From contig NZ_QNFZ01001061.1 in the NCBI RefSeq assembly GCF_003313395.1, forward strand, positions 1-32,222: a stretch of DNA of 32,222 bases, given 5' to 3'. Positions 1-8,196 of this stretch are shown here, one piece after another. Made by a program: the position numbers and the translations under genes. Position 1 is the stretch's first letter. Each line of letters opens with the position of its first letter. The DNA is from Nonomuraea lactucae. GTDB taxonomy: Bacteria; Actinomycetota; Actinomycetes; Streptosporangiales; Streptosporangiaceae. Below the pieces are notes generated by a model. The model was not told where the DNA came from and searched no databases. It worked only from the letters and a program-made list of their open reading frames with translations.

Positions 1-1327
1 CGACCCCGGCGAGCAGCGGCCGGACGAGGGCGCGCGCGACGGGCGCGAGCCGCACCCCCGACCGGTGCACGAAGTAGGCGGCCAGGGGCAGCGCCGCCAG
101 CAGGCACGCGACGGCCTGGCCGATGGCGGCGCCACGGATGCCCTGCCACTGCGTGCCGACGATCAGCGCGGGCACCAGGACGGCCCCGTAGCCGACGTTC
201 ATCCAGACCGTGGCCCTGGTGTCGCCCTGGCCGGTGAGGATGTCGAGGGCCAGCGAGAGCAGCATCCTGACCACCATCACGATCGCCAGCCAGCGCAGCA
301 CGCCCGCCGACTGGTCCCATTTGGGGCCGTACAGGAACTCCACGAGCGGGTGCGCGAGCACGCTCATCGCCACCGCGACCGGCAGGATCGCGGCGAGCAG
401 CAGCGGAGCGGCCCGCCGCACGCCGTCCGACAGCGCCTCCGGCGTGTGCTCGGCGAGCCTGGAGAAGCCGGGGATCGACACGTTGCGCACGGCGGTGCCG
501 ATCAGGCCGGGCACCCAGCTCGACACGTTGAACGCCAGCAGGTAGTAGCCGAGCCAGACGTGCCCGAGGATGTCTCCCACCACGATGTAGCCGGCGTTGA
601 GCAGCACGCTCTCCAGGCCGATCCCGGCGGCCGACGGCAGCCCGAACGCCAGCAGCCTGACCGCGACCGCCCGGTCCACGCGGAGCCGGACGGGCAGGCG
701 CGCGGCGAAGAGGACGATGACGCCGGTGACCACGGCCGCCGACACCTGGCCCCAGGCGAAGCTGTACGGCCCCGCGCCGCCCGCCGCCAGGGCGATGGCC
801 ACGGCCGCGTTCACCACGAACCCCGCGGCGATGGCCAGCGTCAGCCTGTCCTGCTGGAACCTGCGGATCAGTACGGCCGTCCGCACGGCGGTGAAGCCCT
901 CGACCACGATGACCGCGGTGAGCAGCCTGACCACGCCCGTGGCCTGCGGCGTGCCGGCCAGCTCGGCGAAGGCGGGCGCGCCCGCCCAGAACACCGCGTA
1001 CAGCCCCATGGCCGACACGAACGACAGCACGGTCGCCGTGGGCGCCATGTCCTCGAGCCTGCCGCGCCACTGCATGGTCGCGGCCATGATGCCGAGGTCC
1101 TTGACCGACATGACGAAGGCCGTCGCGGCCAGCGCGACGGCGTAGACGCCGAAGTCACCCGGCGCGAGAAGGCGGGCGAGGACCAGCCCCATCACGAACG
1201 ACCCCGCCTTGGTGGCCAGGTTCCCGAGCAGCCCCCAGCGCAGCCCCCGGCCGGCCAGCCTGCCGAGCGAGCCGGCCCGCGGGTCCGCCTGGCCGTCCTC
1301 CTCGGTCTGGAGCTCCGTGTCGTTCAT
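1..1327 (-). CDS. Wzx/MviN-type polysaccharide flippase (C-terminus cut by window edge)
   Basis: Reading the minus strand from an ATG at 1327 gives an uninterrupted frame of about 442 codons that runs off the left edge with no stop. The N-terminus has a short acidic leader, then a family-typical first helix region (WGLLGNLATKAGSFVMGLVL, then ARLLAPGDFGVYAVAL), followed by further hydrophobic segments. This matches the polysaccharide biosynthesis/oligosaccharide flippase family, which moves lipid-linked sugar units across the cytoplasmic membrane. It lies 21 bp after the stop of the cysteine-repeat gene and is the last visible gene of the sugar operon, so its substrate is probably the glycan built by the upstream enzymes (inference). 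The long plus-strand frame in this interval is its GC-rich shadow. The exact C-terminus cannot be seen. Confidence 0.9.
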   Translation of the reverse strand, partial: MNDTELQTEEDGQADPRAGSLGRLAGRGLRWGLLGNLATKAGSFVMGLVLARLLAPGDFGVYAVALAATAFVMSVKDLGIMAATMQWRGRLEDMAPTATVLSFVSAMGLYAVFWAGAPAFAELAGTPQATGVVRLLTAVIVVEGFTAVRTAVLIRRFQQDRLTLAIAAGFVVNAAVAIALAAGGAGPYSFAWGQVSAAVVTGVIVLFAARLPVRLRVDRAVAVRLLAFGLPSAAGIGLESVLLNAGYIVVGDILGHVWLGYYLLAFNVSSWVPGLIGTAVRNVSIPGFSRLAEHTPEALSDGVRRAAPLLLAAILPVAVAMSVLAHPLVEFLYGPKWDQSAGVLRWLAIVMVVRMLLSLALDILTGQGDTRATVWMNVGYGAVLVPALIVGTQWQGIRGAAIGQAVACLLAALPLAAYFVHRSGVRLAPVARALVRPLLAGV

Positions 1328-1348
1328 CGGCCGCCTTCCGCGCCGGGC

Positions 1349-2329
1349 TCACCGCGCCGGCTCCTCGATCCGTTCCAGCCAGATCTCCCGCCAGAACGGG
1401 ACGAACTCGCGTGGACAGTTGACGCTGTAGAACCCTCCGCAGAAGACGCCGTCGAGGATGATGCACGGGTTCTTCATCTGGAGCAGCTCGCCCGTGCGCT
1501 CGTCCACGCACCGCTCGACCCGGGCCGCCACCCGGGCGGTGCGCCCGCAGTGCCTGGCCATCTCCTCCTCGAAGCCGAGCCCGCGGTTGTGCCTGCGGTG
1601 GTCGAGGGTGCCGACGATCTCCTGCTTGGACCTGATCCGGACCAGCTCGCCGGGCTGGAGGTCGAGGGTTCCGGTCGGGGTCCGGCCCGGCCTCCCGCCG
1701 GGGACGAACCCCCATGACAGGCCGCCCTTGATCCACAGCCGCCTCGGCAGCAGCCGCCTGCTGAGGCTCTGGTAGCGGTTGAACAGGGCGAAGAACAGCC
1801 CGCGCAGCGTGGCGAGGACGCCCGCGTTGCCGGTGCGCACGTCGGTGACGTACTGCCTGACGTCCTTGACCGGGAGGCAGGCGGGCGCCGCGCGCAGCAG
1901 CTCCGTCGCCTGGCAGGAGAAGCGCTCCTCCCCCTCCGGACCGGGCGGCTTCCTGGAGTTGACCTCCAGGAGCGGCAGGAGGGCGGTCGCGGGCTCGGTG
2001 GGAGCGGCGGGCGGCCGGGGCGTGTCGCCCACCTTCACCAGCCACGCCTCCTTCCAGTAGAGCGAGCAGGCCGTCTGGCAGCCGCCGTGCGCCTGGCCGT
2101 CGCAGCGCGCCCGGTCCAGGTGGACGGCCCGCTCCATGCGCCGCATCCGGCCGTGGTCGATCGTGTCGCAGAGCTTGTGCGCCACCTTGCGCACGGTCAT
2201 CCGCCGGCCGCAGAACTGCCGCATCTCCGGCATGAACGGCAGTCCGTCGAGCTCCCCGCGCTCGTCCAGCGTCGCCAGGATCTCCGCTTCGGCGCGGACC
2301 TCCACGACGTCTCCGACCTTCAGCCCCAT
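1349..2329 (-). CDS. Cysteine-rich tandem-repeat protein of unknown function
   Basis: The product is 326 aa from an ATG at 2329 whose A is shared with the TGA of the upstream gene (TGATG), indicating coupled translation; a longer upstream start would lie inside that gene. The protein consists of two copies of a domain of about 85 residues, roughly residues 5-95 and 226-321. They align without gaps over the first 35 residues (G-x-x-V-x-x-R, E-I-x-x-T-L-D, G-L-x-F, E-M, then C-G-R). Both share a four-cysteine spacing: C40-C54-C76-C84 and C261-C274-C297-C305 (13/12, 21/22 and 7/7 residues between), ending in W-K/R-E-x-W-L. Repeat 1 has an additional C88, replaced by Phe in repeat 2. The spacing suggests a structural metal site or disulfides (inference). 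No signal peptide or membrane helix is evident. I recognise no assigned function. Its position in the sugar operon suggests a role in glycan synthesis or modification. Confidence 0.85.
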   Translation of the reverse strand: MGLKVGDVVEVRAEAEILATLDERGELDGLPFMPEMRQFCGRRMTVRKVAHKLCDTIDHGRMRRMERAVHLDRARCDGQAHGGCQTACSLYWKEAWLVKVGDTPRPPAAPTEPATALLPLLEVNSRKPPGPEGEERFSCQATELLRAAPACLPVKDVRQYVTDVRTGNAGVLATLRGLFFALFNRYQSLSRRLLPRRLWIKGGLSWGFVPGGRPGRTPTGTLDLQPGELVRIRSKQEIVGTLDHRRHNRGLGFEEEMARHCGRTARVAARVERCVDERTGELLQMKNPCIILDGVFCGGFYSVNCPREFVPFWREIWLERIEEPAR

Positions 2330-3591
2330 CACGCCTTCTCCTTCACCAGTCCGGCTGTGCGCAGAGCCTCCGCGGCGGACTCGACCACCGCGAAGGGCAG
2401 CCCAGATCGTTCGGCGATGTCGAGGAGGCTGTGGTCCCCGTCGGACAGGTTCAACACCCATAACATCGCCATCTGGCCCTGTTTCGTGTCACTTCTCCCG
2501 CCCAGAGATCCGTACAGGCCGCGCCTGCCGAGCTGCGGCTCGCCGTACGGGCTGAGGTTGAGGTAGGCGCGGTCGCCCTCCAGCACGCCGACGACCTGCC
2601 AGAGCGCCTCCAGGGTGTCGCTCATCGCCTCCGCCGTGACGAACGCGGGGGTGTCCGCCGAGGTGTGGTATTCGGGGTACCCGGCGTACGTCGTCCTGGT
2701 GAGGCTGCCGAACGGCAGGTCGAAGCCGGGCGAGCAGAACTGGCGCTCGTCGTAGCCGTACGGCGTGAAGTCGAGCACCGTGTGCGGCCGGTCGGCGAGC
2801 ACGTGGGTGACGGCGCGGTCGATCCCGGCGTCGCCGCGCCTGCTCCGCTTGTACGTCAGCGAGCCGGCGTCGCCCGCGCAGGCCAGCGTGAGCCCGTGCC
2901 TGATGAGTCCCAGGCGGTCGCGGTTGAGCGCGAGCCAGCTGATCGCGCCGATCGTGCCGGGCATGAACAGGAACCTGTAGGTGTGACGGGGGCGCTCCAG
3001 GCGTTCGGCCAGCGCCACGGCCACCGCGATGCCCGCCAGGTTGTCGTTGGCCAGCGACGGGTGGCACACGTGACAGGAGACCACCACCTCCTCGGCCAGC
3101 TCGCCGGGCACCACGTGCTCGGCGATGGTCAGCGACCCGTCGGCGAGCGTGGAGTCGATCAGCACCTCGTACGGCCCGTCGCCCAGCCCGTCGAGGGTGT
3201 CCTGGCTGAGGCAGAACCCCCACGTCTCGGAGTAGTAGCTGGTGCGGTAGGGGATCAGCGACGGCTGCTCGGGCAGCGTGTGCAGGCGGGGGCGCAGCTC
3301 CTCCAGCGTGAACGTGCCCGACACCGGCACGCTGTAGCCGACCACGTGCAGATTCGAGGCGCGGAAGTCGATCACTCGCCGTCCCTCGGGATCCTTGACG
3401 TAGGCGTCTCGGATGTTCCACTCCTTCGGCACGGTCCAGTCGAGCACGGGCGTGCCCGTCGGCACCTCGGTCACGGTGAGCGGCAGCCGCTCCCCGACGA
3501 TCTCCAGCGTCCGGCGCACCCCGTCGCCGGTGATGCTCCGGCAGATCGGATAGAGCCGTTCGACGAGCGTGTGCATCTCCGCGGGCGTCAT
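2329..3591 (-). CDS. COG4310/DUF4910 aminopeptidase-fold protein with C-terminal winged helix
   Basis: The product is 420 aa from an ATG at 3591 that overlaps the preceding stop by 4 bp (ATGA). The N-terminus (LVERLYPICRSITGDGVRRT) and the core motifs SCHVCHPSLANDNLAG, PGTIGAI, YGYDERQFCSPGFDLP and YPEYHTSADTP are those of the COG4310 family, whose central domain resembles M28 zinc aminopeptidases. The His and Asp of the HPSLANDN segment and the Asp-Glu of YDER are likely metal ligands by family analogy. The last 80 or so residues (after LYGSLGGR) resemble a winged-helix domain. Members occur in bacterial polysaccharide and nucleotide-sugar clusters. The substrate is not established, and an amide bond on a sugar intermediate is a guess. 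It sits between the epimerase and the cysteine-repeat gene, both overlapping. Confidence 0.85.
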   Translation of the reverse strand: MTPAEMHTLVERLYPICRSITGDGVRRTLEIVGERLPLTVTEVPTGTPVLDWTVPKEWNIRDAYVKDPEGRRVIDFRASNLHVVGYSVPVSGTFTLEELRPRLHTLPEQPSLIPYRTSYYSETWGFCLSQDTLDGLGDGPYEVLIDSTLADGSLTIAEHVVPGELAEEVVVSCHVCHPSLANDNLAGIAVAVALAERLERPRHTYRFLFMPGTIGAISWLALNRDRLGLIRHGLTLACAGDAGSLTYKRSRRGDAGIDRAVTHVLADRPHTVLDFTPYGYDERQFCSPGFDLPFGSLTRTTYAGYPEYHTSADTPAFVTAEAMSDTLEALWQVVGVLEGDRAYLNLSPYGEPQLGRRGLYGSLGGRSDTKQGQMAMLWVLNLSDGDHSLLDIAERSGLPFAVVESAAEALRTAGLVKEKA

Positions 3592-4607
3592 GGGCGCAGC
3601 CCGGCGGAGATCTCCCTGGCGGCCATGCGGTCCGACAGCCTGGTGAGGCGCGTGTAGCGGCGCTGGAAGTCGTGCCTGGTCAGCCCGTACAGGCGGTAGG
3701 CGTCGGCCAGCTCGGCCGCGCCCGCCTTGACGCTCCAGCGGGCCTCGTAGCCCGGCAGCGCCTCCCGCAGGCGGGAGAAGTCCACGCGGTAGGAGCGCGG
3801 ATCGTTCCCGGCCTCGCCCGTGATCACCACCGCGGACCCCGGCACGGCCTCGGCCACCTCGGCGGCTATCTCGGCGACCGTCACGTTGTTGCGCTCCGTG
3901 CCCACGTTGAACGCCCTGGCGTGCACGGCCTCGCGCGGCGCGTCGAGGGCCAGCAGGAACGCCTCGGCGATGTCCCTCGCGTGGACCAGCGGCCGCCACG
4001 GCGTGCCGTCGGACAGCACCCGCACCTCGCCGGTCAGGAAGGCGTGGCCGACCAGGTTGTTCAGCACGATGTCGGCCCGCAGCCGGGGCGAGAAGCCGAA
4101 CGCGGTGGCGTTGCGCATGAACACCGGCGTGAAGCTCCCGTCGGCCAGCCCGGCCAGGTCGTCCTCGACCCGCACCTTGGACTCGGCGTACGGGGTCACC
4201 GGCCGCAGCGGCGCGTCCTCGTCCACCAGCTCGTCACCGCCCGAGGCCCCGTACACCGAGCAGGTGGAGGCGTACAGGAACCTGCTCACCCCGGCGTCCC
4301 GGGCCAGGCGGGCCAGCCGTACCGAGGCGCGGTGGTTGATGTCGTAGGTCAGCTCGGGCGCGAGCGAGCCGAGCGGGTCGTTCGACAACGCGGCCAGGTG
4401 CGCCACGGCGTCGAACCCGGCGAGCAGGCCGGGCGGCACGTCCCGCACGTCCACCGCGTGGGCGGGCGGGTCGTTCGGGGCGGGGCCGAGCACGCAGTCG
4501 GCGAACAGGCCCGAGTCGAGGCCGACGACGTCGTGACCGGCTCGCGCCAGCACGGGGGCCATCACGCTGCCCAGGTAGCCCTGGTGTCCGGTCAGAAGTA
4601 TCCGCAC
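3588..4607 (-). CDS. NAD(P)-dependent extended SDR nucleotide-sugar epimerase/dehydratase
   Basis: The product is 339 aa from a GTG at 4607, one base after the deacetylase stop. A Rossmann glycine motif lies at the N-terminus (TGHQGYLGS), with D at the end of beta 2 (GLDSGLF). The catalytic pair is YAESK (Y-x3-K) preceded by the STCSVYG serine segment. This is the extended short-chain dehydrogenase family acting on NDP-sugars, typically as a C4 epimerase, 4,6-dehydratase or reductase. The exact reaction cannot be read from sequence. The gene overlaps the COG4310 gene by 4 bp and follows the PIG-L deacetylase, within a tightly packed sugar-modification operon. Length is normal and no key residue is missing. 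Confidence 0.92.
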   Translation of the reverse strand: MRILLTGHQGYLGSVMAPVLARAGHDVVGLDSGLFADCVLGPAPNDPPAHAVDVRDVPPGLLAGFDAVAHLAALSNDPLGSLAPELTYDINHRASVRLARLARDAGVSRFLYASTCSVYGASGGDELVDEDAPLRPVTPYAESKVRVEDDLAGLADGSFTPVFMRNATAFGFSPRLRADIVLNNLVGHAFLTGEVRVLSDGTPWRPLVHARDIAEAFLLALDAPREAVHARAFNVGTERNNVTVAEIAAEVAEAVPGSAVVITGEAGNDPRSYRVDFSRLREALPGYEARWSVKAGAAELADAYRLYGLTRHDFQRRYTRLTRLSDRMAAREISAGLRP

Positions 4608-4608
4608 G

Positions 4609-5259
4609 TCACTCTCCAGCCAGGTCGAGGGTCAGCTTGCGGGTGTGGAACGCCTCGGCGTAGCGGGCGCCGCACTCGATGCCGCGGATGCGGGCCAGCC
4701 CGAGGAACGCCTCCCGGTCGTACCAGGCGCGGCGCCGCTGCGACGGGTAGTGCCGCTCCAGCAGGCCCGCCTTGGCCTCGGCCATGGCGGGCTCCAGCGG
4801 CTGGTAGACCGAGGGCCGGCCGAGGTCGCCGTCCCACTTGACGATCTCGTAACCGAGCGCGAGGTGGTCGCGGAACACGGTCGGGACCAGCTCGGCCAGG
4901 CCCCGGTGATCCTGGTGCGCGTCGCCCTCCCACGGGGCGAGCACCAGGTCGGGCCGGGTGCGGGCGCGCAGCTCCTCCAGGGCGTCCTTGGCCTCCTCCC
5001 AGTGGGCCGGCAGCCGCCCGTCCGGGATCTTCAGCACGGTGACCGCGAGGTCCGCCCCCGGGCAGAAGGCGGCCAGGGCGGCACGCTCCTCGTCCTCCCG
5101 CTCGGTGCCGCCGCCCGACAGCACGAGCGCGTCCACCCGCACGCCGGGCCGCGCCGCGCAGAGGGTGAGCAGGGTTCCGCCCGCACCGATCGCGATGTCG
5201 TCGCAGTGCGCGCCCAGCGCCACGACACCGTCCAGGACGGCGGGCCGCAGCCCGTTCAT
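4609..5259 (-). CDS. PIG-L family deacetylase
   Basis: The product is 216 aa. The start chosen is the ATG at 5259, which overlaps the TGA of the nucleotidyltransferase (ATGA); an alternative six codons upstream lies inside that gene. The metal-binding motif appears as GAHCDDIAIGAGG (the family's AHPDD with Cys for Pro, a variant I have seen in sugar-operon members), and the second motif is DAHQDHRG. PIG-L/LmbE proteins are zinc-dependent N-deacetylases acting on N-acetylglucosaminyl or similar N-acyl groups. In this context it probably removes an N-acyl group from a nucleotide sugar or glycan intermediate (inference). The protein should be cytoplasmic. A truncated relative is fused to a response regulator at 19703-20407 in this window, but that copy is from a different subfamily. 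Confidence 0.9.
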   Translation of the reverse strand: MNGLRPAVLDGVVALGAHCDDIAIGAGGTLLTLCAARPGVRVDALVLSGGGTEREDEERAALAAFCPGADLAVTVLKIPDGRLPAHWEEAKDALEELRARTRPDLVLAPWEGDAHQDHRGLAELVPTVFRDHLALGYEIVKWDGDLGRPSVYQPLEPAMAEAKAGLLERHYPSQRRRAWYDREAFLGLARIRGIECGARYAEAFHTRKLTLDLAGE

Positions 5260-6032
5260 GATTCCCACAGCGCCCACGGCCGCTCGCCGCGCGCCCAGGA
5301 ACGGTCCAGCTCCAGCCGCTGGTTGACGGTGTCGCTCGGACGCCAGTAGCCGCGGTGCCGGTAGGCCAGCAGCCTGCCGCGCTTGGCCAGCTCGGCGCAG
5401 GCGTCGGCCACCAGGTCGCCGTTCTCCGGGATGTGGTCGAAGACCTCCTGGCGCAGCACGAAGAAGCCGCCGTTGACCCAGAGAGGCAGCCGGCTGACCG
5501 GCGTGATGCCGCCGACCAGGCTGCCCTCGCTGACGTCCACGACGTGGAAGGTGTTGGTGGGCGGCACGACCATCATGGAGGCGCCCGCGTCGGAGGCCGC
5601 GAACCGGTCGATCATCTCGGGCAGCGGCGCGTCGGTCAGCACGTCGGCGTAGTTGGCGAGGAACATCTCGTCGCCGCCGAGGTGATCGCGCACCCTGCGT
5701 AACCGCTCGCCGATCGCCGAGTCGACCCCGGTGTCCACGAGCGAGACCGTCCAGTCGGAGATGTCGGTCGACAGCAGCTCGACCCGGCCCGCGCGCAGCA
5801 CGAAGTCGTTCGACACCGTCTCCCGGTAGGTGAGGAAGAAGTCCTTGATGTGCTGCGCGCCGTACCCGAGGCAGAGGACGAACTCCTTGTGCCCGAAGTG
5901 CGCGTAGTAGCGCATCACATGCCAGACGAGCGGCCGTGGGCCGACGGGCTGCATGGGCTTGGGCAGGTCACCGCCGGGGGCGGAGCTGCGCATCCTGGTG
6001 CCCCGCCCGCCGCAGAACAGCACCACCTTCAC
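5256..6032 (-). CDS. RfbF-like sugar-1-phosphate nucleotidyltransferase (glucose-1-phosphate cytidylyltransferase type)
   Basis: The product is 258 aa from a GTG at 6032 that overlaps the methyltransferase stop by 4 bp (GTGA); this overlap decides the start over a longer frame inside that gene. The N-terminus carries the nucleotide-binding signature FCGGRGTRMR and the PKPM lysine motif, followed by PLVWHVMRYYAHFGHKEFVL and LGYGAQHIKDFFL. That pattern is closer to glucose-1-phosphate cytidylyltransferases (RfbF) than to thymidylyl- or uridylyltransferases. It would activate a sugar phosphate as an NDP-sugar, probably CDP. With RmlA also in the locus, two separately activated sugars are implied. 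The middle contains the family Asp motif (LANYADVLTDA) expected to bind metal. Confidence 0.88.
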   Translation of the reverse strand: MKVVLFCGGRGTRMRSSAPGGDLPKPMQPVGPRPLVWHVMRYYAHFGHKEFVLCLGYGAQHIKDFFLTYRETVSNDFVLRAGRVELLSTDISDWTVSLVDTGVDSAIGERLRRVRDHLGGDEMFLANYADVLTDAPLPEMIDRFAASDAGASMMVVPPTNTFHVVDVSEGSLVGGITPVSRLPLWVNGGFFVLRQEVFDHIPENGDLVADACAELAKRGRLLAYRHRGYWRPSDTVNQRLELDRSWARGERPWALWES

Positions 6033-7240
6033 GACACGACCTCCAGCTCCGGGATCGGGAAGACCAGCCGCCCGCCCCACTCGCGGACGTACGAGAGCTG
6101 CTCGACGAGCTCCTCGCGCAGGTTCCACGGCAGCACCAGCACGTAGTCGGGCCGGTCGGCCGCGATCCGCTCGGGCGGCAGGACCGGGATGCGCGAGCCG
6201 GGCGTGAACCTGCCGTGCTTGTACGGGTTTCGGTCCACCGTGTACGCGAGCAGGTCCGGCCGGACGCCGCAGTGGTTGAGCAGCGTGTTGCCCTTGCCCG
6301 GCGCGCCGTACCCGACGACCGTCCGGCCCTCGGACGCGGCGTCGAGCAGGAACCTCAGCAGGTCACGCCGGACCTTGGCCACCCGGGCGGCGAAGTCCTG
6401 GTAGCCGGACAGGTCGTGCAGCCCGGCGGCCTTCTCCATCGCCAGCACGTCCGCCACCCGGTACGACGGCGTGGCCGACTCCCCGGGCACGGCCCACAGC
6501 CGCAGGGACCCGCCGTGCGTGGGCAGCAGCTCCACGTCCACCAGTGTCAGCCCGCCGCTCGCCAGCGCCCGCCTGGCCGAGGCGACCGTGTAGTACTGGA
6601 AGTGCTCGTGGTAGATCGTGTCCCACTGGTTGAGCTCCATGAGCGTCATCAGGTGCTGCACCTCGATGGAGACCCGCCCGCCGTCGGCCACCAGCGCCCG
6701 CAGGCCACGGGTGAAGCCGGTGATGTCGGGGATGTGCGCGTAGACGTTGTTGGCCACGACCAGGTCGGCGGGCCCGTGCTCGGCGCGCACCTGCTGGCCG
6801 GTCTCCGGCGTCAGGAACGCGCTGAGCGTGGGCACTCCCCGCTCCCTGGCGGCCCTGCCGACGTTGGCCGACGGCTCGATGCCGAGGCAGCGCACGCCCC
6901 GCTCGACCAGGTGCCGCAGCAGGTAGCCGTCGTTGCTGGCCACCTCCACCACGAACGAGCCGGCCCGCAGGTCCAGGTCCTCGACGAACCGCCGCGCGTG
7001 CTCGACCCACGAGGCGGAGTAGGAGGAGAAGTAGGCGTACTCCACGAACGTCTGCTCCGGAGTGATCAGCGGCGGGAGCTGCGCCAGCCAGCACTCGGTG
7101 CAGACCCGCAGGTGCAGCGGGTAGGTCGTCTCGGGCTCGTCGAGCTGCTCCGCGGTGAGGAACGACTCGCACGGCGGGGTCGCGCCGAGGTCCACCACCC
7201 CGGCGAGCCCGGCCGAGCCGCACAGCCGACAGGTCGCCAT
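6029..7240 (-). CDS. SAM-dependent sugar C-methyltransferase with N-terminal zinc motif
   Basis: The product is 403 aa from an ATG at 7240 directly after the TGA of the oxygenase gene. Residues 4, 7, 47 and 50 are the C-x2-C / C-x2-C pair of the N-terminal zinc domain (CRLCGS, VCTEC). The SAM site is FVVEVASNDGYLLRHL near residue 95, and YHEHFQYYT matches the His-Glu-His active-site region of the TylCIII/NovU/TcaB9 family. The C-terminal third (GRTVVGYGAPGKGNTLLNHC) is the second Rossmann-like domain of this family. Family members methylate C3 (or C5) of dTDP-4-keto-deoxysugars, giving branched sugars. The target here is inferred to be the keto-deoxysugar of the locus. Confidence 0.92.
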   Translation of the reverse strand: MATCRLCGSAGLAGVVDLGATPPCESFLTAEQLDEPETTYPLHLRVCTECWLAQLPPLITPEQTFVEYAYFSSYSASWVEHARRFVEDLDLRAGSFVVEVASNDGYLLRHLVERGVRCLGIEPSANVGRAARERGVPTLSAFLTPETGQQVRAEHGPADLVVANNVYAHIPDITGFTRGLRALVADGGRVSIEVQHLMTLMELNQWDTIYHEHFQYYTVASARRALASGGLTLVDVELLPTHGGSLRLWAVPGESATPSYRVADVLAMEKAAGLHDLSGYQDFAARVAKVRRDLLRFLLDAASEGRTVVGYGAPGKGNTLLNHCGVRPDLLAYTVDRNPYKHGRFTPGSRIPVLPPERIAADRPDYVLVLPWNLREELVEQLSYVREWGGRLVFPIPELEVVS

Positions 7241-8137
7241 TCAGCTCACTCCAGCCAGGGCGGCGGCCTCGTACTCCAGCGCCAGATCCTCGGGCATCGG
7301 GGCGAGGTCGGCGCACCGTGCGAAGTCGCGCAGCGTGGTGCCCGTGCAGCGGGCGTCCACGTTCGGCGCTCCCCTGCGCGCCCGCACGTCGTCGAGGTGC
7401 ACCGTGCGGAAGTCGATACTGAACCTGGTCCTGCCGGAGGTGTTGGGGACCGTCGAGTGCAGCTGGGCGCCGGAGAACAGCAGCACCCCGCCCGGCTCGG
7501 GGACCACCCTGATCTGCGGGTCCAGGCGGATCTCCTCCTCCGGCCTGGGCTGCTCGCGGGTGTCGCTGCGCACGTGCCGGGCCGCGCTGTGCCGGCTCGT
7601 ACGGTTCCACTCGGCGTAGTCGTAGGCCGCGCTGCCGTTGCGCACCGGGGTGTCGAAGTAGCCGGGGTGGAAGGCCATCACGTTCTCCGCCACCACGCCG
7701 TAGACCGGCATCCACCAGTTGACCTGGCTGAACGGGGCCGAGTACCAGCAGTCCCGGTGCGGGTGGAAGGCGTAGGAGATGCCAGAGACGAGGTAGTCGT
7801 GGGAGGTGGAGGTGCGCAGCCGGGGCACGTCGAAGTAGGTCCGGCAGGGGTCGCAGCCGCGCTCCGCCATGAGGGCCGGCAGCAGTTCCTTGCACCGGGG
7901 GTGGTGGATGAACCGCGGCTTCAGGTCCGCCAGCAGCGCGGCGAACTCCTCCACGGGCAGCTCGTGCTGCGCCGTCTCGGGGTCGAGGCCGCCGAACGCC
8001 TCCGCGATCAGCTCCCTGGCGAACCCGGCCAGCTCGGCGGACGCGGGCGAGGCGGGGTAGACGAACAGGTCACCCCGGAACAGCGCGTCGCGCCGGGCGT
8101 CGTCGGTCACGCCGCTGTTGGACAGAACGGCCGTCAT
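7241..8137 (-). CDS. Phytanoyl-CoA dioxygenase-like 2OG-Fe(II) oxygenase
   Basis: The product is 298 aa from an ATG at 8137 with AGGGG about nine bases upstream. An ATG three codons earlier has no room for a ribosome site. The facial triad is visible as HPHRDCWYSA (H-x-D) and, distally, GAQLHSTVPNTSGRTRFSIDFR (His, plus Arg for 2-oxoglutarate). This is the PhyH-type cupin fold, which hydroxylates or oxidises unactivated carbons. It is the first gene of the minus-strand operon running to the flippase and abuts the methyltransferase (TGA then ATG). A role as an oxidative tailoring step on the sugar or its lipid carrier is inference. Confidence 0.85.
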   Translation of the reverse strand: MTAVLSNSGVTDDARRDALFRGDLFVYPASPASAELAGFARELIAEAFGGLDPETAQHELPVEEFAALLADLKPRFIHHPRCKELLPALMAERGCDPCRTYFDVPRLRTSTSHDYLVSGISYAFHPHRDCWYSAPFSQVNWWMPVYGVVAENVMAFHPGYFDTPVRNGSAAYDYAEWNRTSRHSAARHVRSDTREQPRPEEEIRLDPQIRVVPEPGGVLLFSGAQLHSTVPNTSGRTRFSIDFRTVHLDDVRARRGAPNVDARCTGTTLRDFARCADLAPMPEDLALEYEAAALAGVS

Positions 8138-8196
8138 ACGAAACATCCCCTTTCACTGGTATAGGTACGGAGTCCGCGGCATGGCATCCTGCGATC
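8138..8196. promoter_or_regulatory. Short divergent promoter region between oxygenase operon and rmlC-like gene
   Basis: Only 59 bp separate the two divergent starts (8137 minus, 8197 plus), so both promoters must overlap here or lie inside the opposite gene. The minus-strand side supplies an AGGGG ribosome site. The plus-strand gene has no clear Shine-Dalgarno sequence, so a leaderless or very short leader transcript is possible. I see no convincing -35/-10 pair. Confidence 0.4.

Noticed and set aside
65-1717. 550-codon plus-strand frame over the flippase and Cys-repeat genes
   Set aside because: Dominated by Arg, Pro, Gly, His and Gln with no family motif; it is the complementary-strand shadow of two clear minus-strand genes.
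5936-8164. 742-codon plus-strand frame across the methyltransferase and oxygenase genes
   Set aside because: Same compositional signature of an antisense frame in high-GC DNA; the minus strand carries conserved motifs throughout.
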